Part shown: piece by piece, positions 51,983 through 64,000 of the stretch
Layout of the letters: the number at the start of each line of letters is the position of its first letter
Position numbering within the stretch: the stretch's first letter is position 1
NCBI GenBank assembly: GCA_002633005.1
Contig: NMRA01000041.1
Location: 875,294 to 939,293, forward strand
DNA from: Phoronis australis
Taxonomy: Eukaryota; Phoronida; Phoronidae
Direction: 5' to 3'
Length of the DNA stretch: 64,000 bases
The notes under the pieces: model-generated
What the model saw: the letters and a program-made list of their open reading frames with translations, nothing else
Told to the model about the DNA's origin: nothing
Database searches by the model: none
Made by a program: the position numbers and the translations under genes

Positions 51983-54900
51983 TCAGTTGCAACTGTCAAT
52001 GTTCATTCCTTCATCGGCCTGTTGAAGGTTGAATGAGTTACTCTCACTATTTATTCTAACATCCCGGACACATCCTTGAAACGGACGAGAGAACTTGCCA
52101 AATGTTTCCGTTTGTATGTCTCTTCCATAACCAAAACCTCCTGAAATGGACAATATATGGAACACTTAACAAACTAGTATCACTGTTGTCCTTTCAATAT
52201 GTCGGACAACAAACACAATTGCTGATAACAAATTTCTAACCTGAACACGCGTCTTCCTAAAACTGCTTTGGCGTGGTGATGCAGTAAAAATCATTTTCTG
52301 AAATCTACTGGTCTATTTACACACACACCTCTGGTCTATTTACACACACACCTCTGGTCTATTTACACACACACCTCTGGTCTATTTACACACAAACCTC
52401 TGGTCTATTTACACACACACCTCTGGTCTATTTACACAAACCTCAGGCCAATTTACATTTGACACAACGTCTCCTCTGTCATTGATGAATACAATGAAGT
52501 TTCCATGCACTCATGAGGATACAATACCCACAAGTATCACTTTATGGAATGAGCTCCAACCCAGCGCCATGGCACCAGCTCCATGTACAATGAATAGTGA
52601 AGTTCCAAACCACCAACAGTTGTGCATTTGCTTTCTTTCTGCTACGAACAAGGAAATCCCTATTTACCCGTAAAACAAATACCGGCATTGAAATACAAAG
52701 ATCCTTCGAATACAGTGCTACCTACCCAAATAAAATGCACCTCTGCTGTTCAATGCCTGAAACTTTCCAGTCACTTGACTTGTGTGTTTGTCACCATCAA
52801 GGTATAGAACAAGATCCTGGGATAACCTGAAAGGTAAACAGAACACACATTGTCACATAACATTGTTATTCTCTAAAATCCCTCCAGCAAAGGCCACAAA
52901 AAGGTCAACTAATCTGAGAGCCATGAATGCAATTATATTTCTTTTCTGGTCAACTTTAAAAAATGATGTCTCTCAACCAGTGAGGAATGATGACTATGGA
53001 AGCATTTATTGCATGTTGAACAATCTAGGTGAGGCATCTCGCATACATTTCAACCAATTTAAGAAAGTTTATAAAATCGCAGACAAAATGATTACCAAAA
53101 TTGAATTATTTTAAGTTTACTGTGGATTCTCACACTACTCTGATAATGGTAGCTTCAAAATGACAATTCACAATAATTTAATATTTGATTATTATATTTA
53201 TCTTTATGAAAAAATTAAATAAAATGTTATTTCTCCACCAACTTGTGTCCTAAATCGGCCAGATTTTACCTTACCCAAGAGTTACCCCCCTTTTTATAAC
53301 AAAACCGTAATCCGTGTCACCTTTCAATGATGACCGCATGCCAGCTCCCATCGTTGACGAAGGCAGGTGTGATGAGAATCTCACGGGAGGTCCAACCCAG
53401 GTTCCACACTAGATACAGGTGACCCCCTTGGACACCCACTCCCAGATAGTCATCGTCCTCTTGGTACAACTGAAACACACAAAGAAGTCAGTAAAACATG
53501 AGCACCATGGAAGGCTTTCATGGTCTTGACGATTTCCACTGTTCTCCAGAAGATAACGAAATATTGTTTTTAGCATTTTCACACAAAACCATTCTCTACA
53601 TACAATCGAGTGAGCGTTTTTATCGCCAACTGAAAATACATCTAGCAATTCCACACGAGAGTGTCCATGGCCCTCGATGCCAGCATTTTGGAACTGAAGA
53701 CTGGTCTCATACCCATTTGAGAAACATTGGAAAATCGTGTGAAACTTCTTCACCATTGCAAAGAAAACTCCACTATAAGGCACACGTCAGGCACTTCTCC
53801 CCTATGGTGAGAGAGGGCACTGGTGATACAAACAAAATGAAGTAGTGTGTATTAATTATATATAAATATCATACCAACAGCATGTTGCCATGACATGGCA
53901 TGTTACGTATTATCTTAAAATAAAAATGACCGAGACAAGTGTACTGTTGTGTCTTCTCCGAGCAACAACAGCAAAGTCAAACAAACCTGTCCGTTCCAGA
54001 AGATCAGACCGTCGGACGATGTGGTGGAAAAATTGAACGCTATGTACGTCACAGTCCTATTGGTCAGTGAATGGCCAGCATTCATCCAATGAAGGTAGCT
54101 GTAGGGAGACTGTAACCTGGCCCAGCTGAACTGAACGGCTATGGAAAAAATCAGATGATAATAGACAGAGCTAGCACTGTAATGAATGTGCTACGCATGT
54201 AATTACAATCAATATCTCAGATCATAAAACAATTAATAGTAAATATTACGTTTTTTGTCAATTTACATAACAAAATTCAAAAGGAAATCTATCAAATTTC
54301 AGTGAATAATTGCTGTCAATTACTGAGCAAGCAAGACAGAACACAAGAAGCAGATGATAAGATTAACAAAGTTAACAATTTAACAACGTTCTGTCTCCCC
54401 TTCCACTCACATCTGTTACAAAACTGTCCGGCCCAGCCAAGACCACATCCACACGAGTAGTTCTGAGCTTGTACATCAGGAATACAGAGGGCGCCATTAG
54501 CACATTGGTGACCCTTACAATAGATGGAGACACTGCATGTCTCTCCATAGAACATCTGCAAGTATCATTAGATGCATATACAGAGTACAGCTAAATACAT
54601 GGCAGGAAATTGATGACCCAAAAAGCTGGAAAACTTAAAGTTGCAATTCGCCACCTTAAGCTGGCTAAAACAAAATCAACTGGACCTTTTACCATCATTT
54701 TAATATAGTCCTTTCCAGGATTCCATTTTAATGACCAACAAAACCATGGAAAGCATCAGCGACTCAAAAAATCATCAGAGTTTATCGGAGTTGGCCAACC
54801 TCAAAATTGCGAATTTGTTAAAAATGCTTGTATGCACTGACTGAGACTCCAAGTTCATGACAGAAATAGAATCACCATAAAGAATATTGCAAGACTGATT

Positions 54901-57900
54901 TCAAAAGAGTAAATTGCCCAATTTGATTTTCATTTCTTAAGCCATCTAAACACTGGAAAACGCAGCTTTATTTTTTAGTGCGAGTGTAGTACCATTCCCT
55001 TAATCAAAGTCAATTTGACCTCTTTTCAGTTGACATGAAAAACATTATCGAATGTTTTTGGACATTGCACAAATTAAAATAAATCAACAGATTATAAACT
55101 CTCAAGCTCGTGAAATGACTTGTTTCGGTTTGGGCAACTTTATTTTTAATTCTAAGAAAACTAGCCAGTATTATTAACTGCTAACAGAGAAAAATGCCTC
55201 ATATGCATGTCGTAGTCAAATACAGCAAAATTTCACCAAAATCCATTTTGCTACATTGAAGTCGTGGGAAAATAAAAAGAAAAACAATAAATTACATCAT
55301 CTGGGAATTACCTTAAACATTTTTGGTCTAAAATTTTGCATCAAGAAGAGGTTATGCCAGCTTTTCGAAAATGTAGCACTAAATTAATATACTGATATTT
55401 AGTGTGGGTAATCAATGACAAAAAGTTCTTACTGAAGTGCAGGAGCAGCTGAACTGTCCATTACCACCAATGGTACAATTACCACCATTTTTGCACACAC
55501 TATAACCGCATGTGGTACCATCACAGTCGACAACGTTCAACCCTCCAGTGGCTTCTTAAACACAAAGATACAAGACACGTAATCAGCTAACTACATAAAC
55601 ACAGAAAGCATTTCAAAAAATATCAATCTTCTTTTGATTTCAATATACTGTATTCAGGACAACAGAAAGATCAAAACTGGTGGTTAAGTGTAACAGTATT
55701 TACTAAGAGTCAGTTTATGATTATCAGATATAATGGTATATATCATATTCCAACATAGGTCAACATTTCCTTGTATTGCACTGTTACCTTATAAGATGGG
55801 GAAGACGGAAAGAAGTGGAATTTCTAGGCATCAAGAAATTTCATGACTTCTAGAACACAGGGTTTATTTTTATTTGTCTTATGTGAAAAGGTATCACTGA
55901 ACGTACACCAAACGGTTTAAATTTGGAACTGATTCTATCAGTAGTAAAAATCTGACACTACCTTGCATAGTCAGCTCATAACTATGCCCGTTCACCACCA
56001 GCTCTCGCACACAACCCTCAAAGGTCACAGCCTCATTTTCAACAGCATACTTGGCCAGCTGATCAAGACTAGGGAGTCCCCCTTAATCAAACAGACAAAT
56101 TATGATGAATACAGAGCAGATTACAATCAACCAAGATTTCAACACAATGTTATGTTTCCTAACTAGACAAAGCACCATGCACAAAATTCATCACTGATCT
56201 TTTTTACAGAGCACGAACCGATGCAAGTGCCTCCTAGAGCCTAGATTTGTAGGATGCCAGAGAGCAATGATAGAGATGGGAATTCTGGGAAAGAATGTGC
56301 TTATCAAGTAAACCAATGCTCACCAAGATAGAAGTGTGTCGTTGTATCCAGTGACACCATCCCTGCGGTGTTAACCTGCGACACGTTCTGACCATTGAGT
56401 GAGAGGTAGCTCGTTTTCGCATCCTTACCCACCTCCAATACATTCCAAGTGCCTAGTAAATGCATCGAGTAAAACAATTTAGACAAGCATTCAAAAACCA
56501 TCTCTTTGCCAATATGGCCATGGCTGAAAATTGTTCTTCGGCAATTTCTAAGTAAACTTAACATGAACTAACTACGTTTTATGTTGCAGCACTCATTTTT
56601 TGGTTTTCTTGATTCTGCCTTGTTATGTAATTAATTTTTTGCAAGAAGATATGTAGACTCATCACCAAAATTATGCAAAAACAACTAGATGGACTACATG
56701 CTCCACAGAGTTCTTAACAGTCATAGCTAAAAACCACAAGAAAAATAAAAAAATTAAAATATGTAAATATGAATTCAGAATTCAGATTCCTTTTGAACAA
56801 TTAATTGGAAAACACAAATTGTAAAATGAGAAGTAAAAATGCAATATGCTGTTCAAGTTTAGCAATGCTCCTTAACACAATACCTGAGGAGTTTTCAACT
56901 GCTTGTTGGCTTCGTATGACGACCGTGGGGTAACTACCCAAATTGTACCTCATCTCCACATGACCGCCACTGAGAGTGATTGACAGGAAGTCACCACTTC
57001 GCTCGTTCAGATGTTGCGCTACATAGAAGAGTAAACCCTCCATCTTGTCCGGATGGAACTGGAGGCGAATGTTAAACCACTTGCGAATGTTCCTCGGTCG
57101 GAAGGACATGTACGAGTTCTCACCAACAAATCTCACGTCACTGAGACTGACATCTAAAGCGAAGTATCAAAAGTCCTATCAGTATTACCAGTTGTTTCAG
57201 CAAAAACATTGTATCTAAACGTAATGATAATGTAAACATTATAAAATTTGATCAATGATGGTAAACTAACTGCTTTGTATTTTACGAGTCACAGTTTTTT
57301 TGATGATATTGCAAGTTTAATACATCCACTATCTGGGGCTTGGGAGCTAACATGAACTTCATTTAAAAAGCAGAAACTAGCACAGTGCAGTGCAAGTCAG
57401 AAATAATCAGTCAATTATGACTCATCACTCACTTCTCTGGCAGCGTGGCCCAGTTCTCCCCAGGGGGCAGTCACACGTATACCCTCCTTGCGACAGGGGC
57501 ACGCAGACAGCCCCTGCTGCACAGTCATGCTGTGAGTCACAGACAGTAGAGGCCTCAGTGCATAGCTCGCCTTTCCACGGTTCAGTGCAGTTGCAGCTGA
57601 AAAGGGAGAAATGGAAAAAATGTTGAGAAATTTTAAACAGAGAAAAACAGATGAAGTTGCCTAGTTCTGTTGAACTTGCATAAAAAATTGTGAGGAAATT
57701 TTGAAATAAAGCTACTATACAGCAAATGATGAAAAAATGAGCAAGTTTTTTACTCTGAAATTTTACCGAATTTCCACAAGAAGTGATAATGTCATATAAC
57801 TCGCTACTGCAAGTCTTGACACAGTAACCTGCCACAGCCACGCTGAGCACCCCACTCAGTCAACATTACACTCGACATTTCTGCAACACAAAATACTCAG

Positions 57901-60900
57901 AGACAACATAAAGCTAAAAGGAAGGTAAATAAGATTGCTCACCACAATCCCATAACGTCTAATCACTATAGTAAGAATTCCATTCAACAACAGAACCATA
58001 ATAACACCCTCGTCATCACTGGTGGACACACTTACAAAAATGAGGATCCCAGGTCAACACAGACACCACCGTTGCTACACGGGTTGAGGTCACACTCTCT
58101 CACTTTACACTGCTGGATGTTTCTACCTGCTTCTACCTTACCCATGGGCTGCCCGGGGGCTGTAAACACACCCTCGCTACCCGTCTTCACCTCCAAGTCA
58201 TAAAGGCAACCTGGAAAGCACAAGAAATCATGTGACTTTTTAAATTTCACCATAATTTTTGTCTCATTTGATCCGGTTTTGAATTTAAGAAAGGAGTAGT
58301 TTCTTATTAGTTTCCAACAATGTTAATCAGACTTGTGAAGAAAAGGATGCAAATTTCTCAGCACAATAGGCATGATACCAAATTTTTTGATTTCTAAAAC
58401 ATTTACCATAATGGGAATACATTTTGTATTGATAAATAGGCAGGAGTTTAATAATATCACACACAAGGCTTTCTCTACGCCATAACAAAACAAGAGACAA
58501 AATATCACAGAATTTTGGTCCAAGGCCACCATCTTGCTAAGGTACACTTTGTCTAGCAAAGTCTTGCGCATATGGGCGAAACACTCGCCTTACACTGAAG
58601 ATGATTTGTGTGGTCTTGCATGCACTTGTTTTATTGCGAGTTAATTAAATCTATAAAACGTGCTCTAGCTTTTCACGCAAATTGAGATGCAAAGATGACA
58701 TTCAACATACAATTATGCATGTCAATAGCATGCTCAAGAAACAGTGCATTTCTTGTATATTCACCTTGGAAGCCGTTTGAGAAATTGACAGCAGGTGGCA
58801 GCAGGCGGAGGTCAAACATCTCATGGCCGCCTACATAGAGGTCAGATTGTAGGTTGAGGCCAAGCAAACAGCATGGACTCTGTCCAGTCATGTTGAGCTG
58901 ATCGTTGACCTTGAGCCAACCAAGTCGATTGTTGCGGCCAAACTCCACAGAATGAACCGGTAGGGAGGTGTTGAGGGGACGGGGTGATCGAATAATGACT
59001 GTACCTGGAGTGTCAAAAACAATGTCAGGCTACACAATAAACACAGGCATCCATATGAAAAATAAAGCAGTTTGGTAACTAAAAACTGTAATATGCAGAA
59101 AACTGGTGGAAAATGGACGCTCTTAAGTCCAGTCTTAGCGCAGAGTTCCGCGCTACACTGTCTTGTTCCTAGTTTATGCACAAAACTTTTTAAAAAGTCG
59201 GCTTTCTGCAAACCCAGATGTAATTTCTCGATCTAGTTGGGCCCGAAAATCATTAAATGAAGTTGAAAATTAAACCAAAAGATTGCAGTGCAATAATTCA
59301 ACCTACTCACCTGAACCCAAGTCAAACTTAAACACAACGTGACCATTCTGAATTCCAAGAACCACTAAATCATCCCCAAATGGATTTTGACCTGTCAAGA
59401 CAACAATCAAATAACAATTTGTGAATACCAAAGCAGAAGAATGCATGCAATTTTTTTATTAAACTCACTAAATAACTGGCAGAATCCAAGAGTGAAGATA
59501 CCACCAAATCAACAAACCAACAAACACAGACAATGGCATGGCGCACATTATGTAGGACAGCACAGGGCAAAAGTATTCAGACAGAACGATTCGTAATTCC
59601 CGCGTGATGATGGCTGGAAGCTGAAATCATCGCCAGAGTAGTCTCCCCTGATGACCAAGAATAAAGGGGAATTAACAAGGTGTCTAAGCCATTATGCAAT
59701 AAGTTATCATCAGTCACAGTCACTTTAACAGACTGAATTAGCCCTCATGACGAAGAAACCGTATTGTCTCTCTTACTTTTGTCTTGATTACTCGTCTTGT
59801 ACAACATCTATACATGAGTAACACATCAGTGGTTGAATGTTACATAATAATTAAATGTGTTGTCTTTAATGAGCTGCATAACTCATGAGCTATGTTGACT
59901 TGAATTACTGCAGACTGAAAGTTTCATACAGTTTATTCTTAACTGGTATCAGACAGTATTATATACATTGTTCTAAACAAAAAAACTAACCGTACACCGT
60001 TTTTATCCCATTCAAAATAGTAGCATTCTCGTGTATTTCAGAATCCCAGAAATTTTGCAGGAATCTTTTAACAAGAATTATTTCCACTACTCTGTTATAC
60101 TACTGATAATCCCGTCAAGTTCTGTAGCTCCCATAGACAGGCCATGAAAAGACATCTCTGAGACTGATAACAAAAGGCTGCAATATTGCAATTGGTCAAG
60201 AGCAATCTGGCTTGGAATTTCAATTGAGAAAACAAAGGTCAGCTCAGAAATATCTTTTTCTGGGATTAATCCTGACCAGCAAAATTTGGTAGAACTCAAA
60301 ATCCCAGAAGACTTGTGTCTCAATCCAAACATTTTTCCACGCAAAAATTTGCCAGGGATTATTTCAGGGAACTCTCATGCGGGAATGGTGCTTTCATGTT
60401 TTCAATTTCCATGAGTTTTTCACAGGTGTTCTAGTAAGATATAGTTTTCAAAATTTCGGAGTTACTTTTCCCACAAAAACCATTAATAGACAAGTATTTT
60501 TGATAAAACTCCACCTGTGATTCAAGCTTTAATAACGGAATGTATGGACTTGCGGTTTCACATTTTTTATGAATTATTAATGAATTTTAAGCATAATTCC
60601 TTTTTTTTCAATGAGCTTTCTACACTTCAAAATTGTTGTTTCACAGGTTTTCCAGGTATTACACGAGAAAAGGTAAGTACGTTTTACAGTAACGTGGCAA
60701 AGAACTAAGTATGTTATCATGAAATGCTTTCCAGAACCTCATTATGAGGTCCGGGCCACTCACCCCGTTGCCCTGTGAAGAGAATCAGACCATCACGTAG
60801 ACTGGTACCATTGTTGGGAAGGATGACCTTCAGACGCACACTGAACAGGAAGTTCATCCCTATCACCTGAGGATACATCAGGTAGGAGGAGTATCCATAG

Positions 60901-63900
60901 TGATTACCAGCAAAGGATGGGCGAGTAATGACCACGGCTGCAAACGGTAAGAAAACATGAATAAAGCTATCAATTGATAATGGGTTACATATCAAGTCAT
61001 TCCACAACAAATATCAGCTTTTTATACAAAAAATATTTACACAGCACTGCGGTAAACGCTAAAAATAACCAAACAAAATGATGACCCACTGTTCCATCAT
61101 GGCAGTTGAGTGCAAAAGGAATTCCTCGTCAAGACAGCTGAACGTAAGCAAAATTCACCATCAAAGTCACTAGAATGATGGGCAATGAATCCTCATGTCA
61201 GAGAAACAGTATTTTGTCAAATTAATATTGGTGTATACTGTCTGTAAGATAAACTTGAAGGGACACTGTGACAGCCAGGGTCAACATGACACCATGTAAA
61301 ATCTCTGCAAACTCTGTGAATTCAAGTACCACAACAAACCTGTTATTGGTACTGAATGTTTTAATTAGTCTTACGCAAATAATTATTGAAGTGTCTCAAA
61401 CGTTCAAAAACTACAATTGAAATTTGATTAAATAACTTTGCTGACATGTTTAGAGACAAGCATTACAATTGCACAATGTGGCAATACACCAAGTTAAAAT
61501 GAAAGTGCTCTAAGCAGCAACATTTTATGAGACTAAATGAACATAACAGATGAGCGTGATGATGTGATAAGGATGTAAGTCTCATAACTACCACGGCAAC
61601 ATCACATGTAACCCCTACCTTCACTGCAGTTGACTCCATGACGACCGTATGGACATAGGCAGGCATACTTCAGCTCGGTGCTGCCTATCTCAACACAAGT
61701 ACCACCATGCATACAGGGATTGCGTTCACACACCCGCCGTTCACACAGAGCGCCAGTGAAGTTACCATAGCAACGACAGAACCAGCTCTCACCATCCCTG
61801 CAACAAATACCAGTGAGCTTAATATTAACTTTAATAATAACTTATTGACAAATGTCATAATTAAGACTAACCATGAAAATAGGGAATAGTCCCGGATTTT
61901 GAGAACCAGTTTGAACCCCATTACTCAGTGGAAAAAAATGGTTCTCAAAGTGCCGAACCTCTATGAGTGAAGATATTTTCTACGTTTCAAAGGCACTTTA
62001 ATAAATAAATTTATTCGTAAACAGCACTGTCTGACCATCACCTGCATCCATTTACAAACTTTTCATTCAGTCTGAAAATCAAGATTGCGCCAATGCGATG
62101 CTTTGTCCTGAACACAAATCAGTATAATTTATACAACAAAACTTAACTTATAAACGAGATATAGTCACTTACAGGGGATCTGGATTTTGAGAAAGAACTG
62201 GTTTGATGTTTGTTATTCAGGGAATAAAGTTGGTTCTCAAACTGCCAGACACCAGCTAGTGACTATTACCAGAGAATTTTTTTACACGATTTTTTATCAG
62301 GGCATCGTAAAACTCACAGCAGACATGACCCATTGTTCTGACATGGCTCGTAGCTGCAGGCCGGAACACTGCATTCAGCAATGTTCTGACCAGCAACCGC
62401 ATCCATAAACACATCAACCTCTTTGGTGTCCACTTGCAACTGACGTATACAGCCATCATAGTTCAGCAGGGGAGAAGCACTGTTGGCAGCGGTGACCCCT
62501 TTTGGCAGCCCACCTGAGAACACAGTTACTGGTTGTAGAATATCAAATAAAATATTGAAACCCCTAACAGTAAAAATGATCGTAAAATACACATCATACG
62601 TCCACTAAAAGAAATGGCAGTTAAAAATTTGACAAAATCCTTTCTCTGCAAAATTATGGAAGCGAAAAGGAAGTTTTGGATTTAGGGGTTTTCCAGCGAT
62701 TAGCATATTTTCTGCCAATTTCCTCCAGAATATTTGACATAATTTCAAGAAAGTCAGATTACTCTTAGACTATTTGTAAAGAGTTTGTCAACTTTTTGAA
62801 AATTGATGCTCAGTCAGTTCAGTTTTCCTTTAAACACACAAAAATTTCTTCATAAAAAAAACAGATGAATGGATTTCTTATAATGGTGCTAGTAACTGAG
62901 AACAAGTAACTCTAATATCAAGTTTTCCAAAAAGAAGCTTGTCGCATAGCAGTCAAACTCCACTCAGATGACACTGTATTTGTTTGACATCAGAAATGAC
63001 GTCATTAAGTCTGTATTTAACGTAACTGTCAACCCTTGCGTATTGAAAAAAACTGAAACATTGAACTGTGGAGACAGTGGTCAAGGGGCTATGAACGATA
63101 CTAGGATGCACTTAACAATAACGAAACGTGAACAGACTTCACAAAGTTGTAAAAATGCCCTAATGTTTCTAGCTCAATTTGACAATTTTTAAAACAATCC
63201 ACTTGTCTAAAACATTCAAAAACCTCACTACAGGATCACGTGGACCACGTATACTAAGTGTACCCACAACCCACTACTGCTATGTAACCTCTGGTAGTAT
63301 TGTTACCTAGATAGACAGGACCGTTGGTCAGCTGTTGAGGTGATGTGACCACTGCTGACGATGACACCTCACTGTTGGTGTCTACGGTAACGCTGACAGA
63401 ACACTGCCCTCTGGTGGTAGGAAGGGGCCTCACTTGTCTAGTAAAAAACAATAACATAGTTCATGATTAACATTCTAATGACAATTAGTAGCAATTGATA
63501 TTTAATACTTTTCCTTTTACCGTGACAGTTAGTATTTTGGATTTTTTATAGTATGTAAATAATGCCTCCAGTCGCCACAAATACGCACAGCATACTAAAT
63601 TGAAATACTTGATAGAAGCGAAGCACATAATGCTTTGACAAAATACACACCACACAGACATAAACACTTTCCTCACACGAAGATCATAGATTGCTACTGT
63701 TTAAAATTCAATACTACCCTCCCCATAACAGAACCATTCAAAATTGTTTATCTTCACTTAGAAAACTTCACAAGACAACACACGACTGCTATGAATGCCA
63801 ATAGCCTCAGTAATCTTAATTTGAAAGTTCACAAACAGGTTTTAAATCATTCAACACACAAATCAAAACTCATCAATTTCATGATTACATACCTGATGGA

Positions 63901-64000
63901 AACTGCAGTGAGGTTATTATGAGACACGTTGACAAAAGTGTTGACGTTCAACACTATGTCTGCAGTACAGGCTAATTTGCACTTGAGTAAACCGCCTTCT
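51983..64000 (-). CDS. Laminin-G/EGF repeat secreted matrix protein, 3' part (Eyes shut-like)
   Basis: Eighteen exons of a larger gene that continues past the right edge. In transcript order: 64000-63893 (partial), 63437-63307, 62513-62318, 61797-61619, 60937-60764, 59391-59311, 59004-58765, 58210-58036, 57596-57433, 57153-56884, 56452-56324, 56081-55962, 55554-55433, 54555-54411, 54138-53987, 53469-53321, 52826-52726, 52140-51983. All phases agree; about 930 aa are covered. The order is LamG-EGF-EGF-LamG-EGF-EGF-LamG-EGF-EGF-LamG-stop. EGF modules show CSYEPCQNNGSC, CERNPCMHGGTC, CDLNPCSNGGVC and CKGHQCANGALC. LamG modules end in GC motifs such as FQGCVRDVRI, with DLYVGG and AFYLGG strands. 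No transmembrane segment follows the last LamG (ends MNIDSCN), so it is probably secreted. Four LamG domains with EGF pairs between them suit EYS (five LamG in vertebrates). Perlecan ends with three, and agrin and pikachurin differ in spacing. Domain calls are firm; the orthology is inferred. Confidence 0.85.
52306..52446. repeat. 23-24-bp minisatellite in an intron of the LamG/EGF gene
   Basis: About six copies of CTGGTCTATTTACACACACA plus CCT, the last ones degenerate. Located between coding exons 52726-52826 and 51983-52140. Confidence 0.93.
59595..59795 (+). repeat. Interspersed repeat family R1, copy in LamG/EGF gene intron
   Basis: Contains GATGATGGCTGGAAGCTGAA, CGCCAGAGTAGTCTCCCCTG, GAATAAAGGGGAATTAACAA and ACCGTATTGTCTCTC in family order. 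Confidence 0.62.
61085..61225 (+). repeat. Interspersed repeat family R1, diverged copy
   Basis: Weaker match: CCATCATGGCAGTTGAGTGC, AAATTCACCATCAAAGTCAC and ACAGTATTTTGTCAAA in the same order. It lies in the intron of the LamG/EGF gene between exons 61619-61797 and 60764-60937. Confidence 0.5.
61881..61965. repeat. Hairpin (MITE-like) element H1, copy 3
   Basis: Left arm CCCGGATTTTGAGAACCAGT and right arm AAATGGTTCTCAAAGTGCCG, in an intron of the LamG/EGF gene. Confidence 0.78.
62160..62268. repeat. Hairpin (MITE-like) element H1, copy 4, most complete
   Basis: Terminal arms ATAGTCACTT (62161-62170) and TAGTGACTAT (62257-62266) are inverted repeats of each other. Internal arms GATTTTGAGAA and TTGGTTCTCAAAC pair as in the other copies. 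The whole unit of about 106 bp is a near-palindrome. It lies about 50 bp from the exon at 62318. Confidence 0.78.

Noticed and set aside
51983-64000. Crumbs-like identity for the LamG/EGF gene
   Set aside because: Crumbs has a transmembrane segment and a short cytoplasmic tail at the C terminus; here the protein ends directly after the last LamG domain.

Overview
The window looks like nuclear DNA of an animal, most likely a marine invertebrate. The genes are split by many GT-AG introns, the DNA is AT-rich, and short transposon relics, tRNA-type SINEs and minisatellites are common. The species cannot be fixed from the sequence. No prokaryotic operon, CRISPR array or rRNA was seen. There is one assembly gap of Ns (42659-43381) and three isolated single Ns.

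Layout, left to right. At 1662-1731 (-) there is a lone exon resembling the first coding exon of a fatty-acid-binding protein. At 4890-5925 there is a composite tandem repeat whose core resembles the vertebrate CTCF site. At 9025-25035 (-) lies a complete 19-exon PARG gene (poly(ADP-ribose) glycohydrolase), assembled here exon by exon with consistent splice phases (756 aa). At 29032-29519 (+) is a THAP zinc-finger coding region broken by a frameshift, abutting a decayed non-LTR retrotransposon (29554-30450, -).

The stretch 31018-41570 (+) holds three tandem copies of a two-exon gene for a small secreted PAN/apple plus WSC protein. Copy A has a frameshift, copy B is intact (200 aa), and copy C is an eroded relic. 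A second CTCF-like repeat block (33180-34330) sits between copies A and B.

After the N gap lies MRTO4 (43757-49288, +), a ribosome-assembly factor. Its first exon is missing, probably in the gap. Facing it is the 3' part of a large secreted laminin-G/EGF matrix protein (51983 to beyond 64000, -) whose domain order best fits Eyes shut (EYS).

PARG (nuclear poly-ADP-ribose turnover), MRTO4 (60S ribosome assembly) and the matrix protein have no evident shared pathway; this is an ordinary mixed chromosomal neighbourhood. The most unusual content is the pair of repeat blocks carrying thirteen same-orientation CTCF-like cores, the PAN-WSC tandem family, and a family of roughly 70-110 bp hairpin elements in introns.
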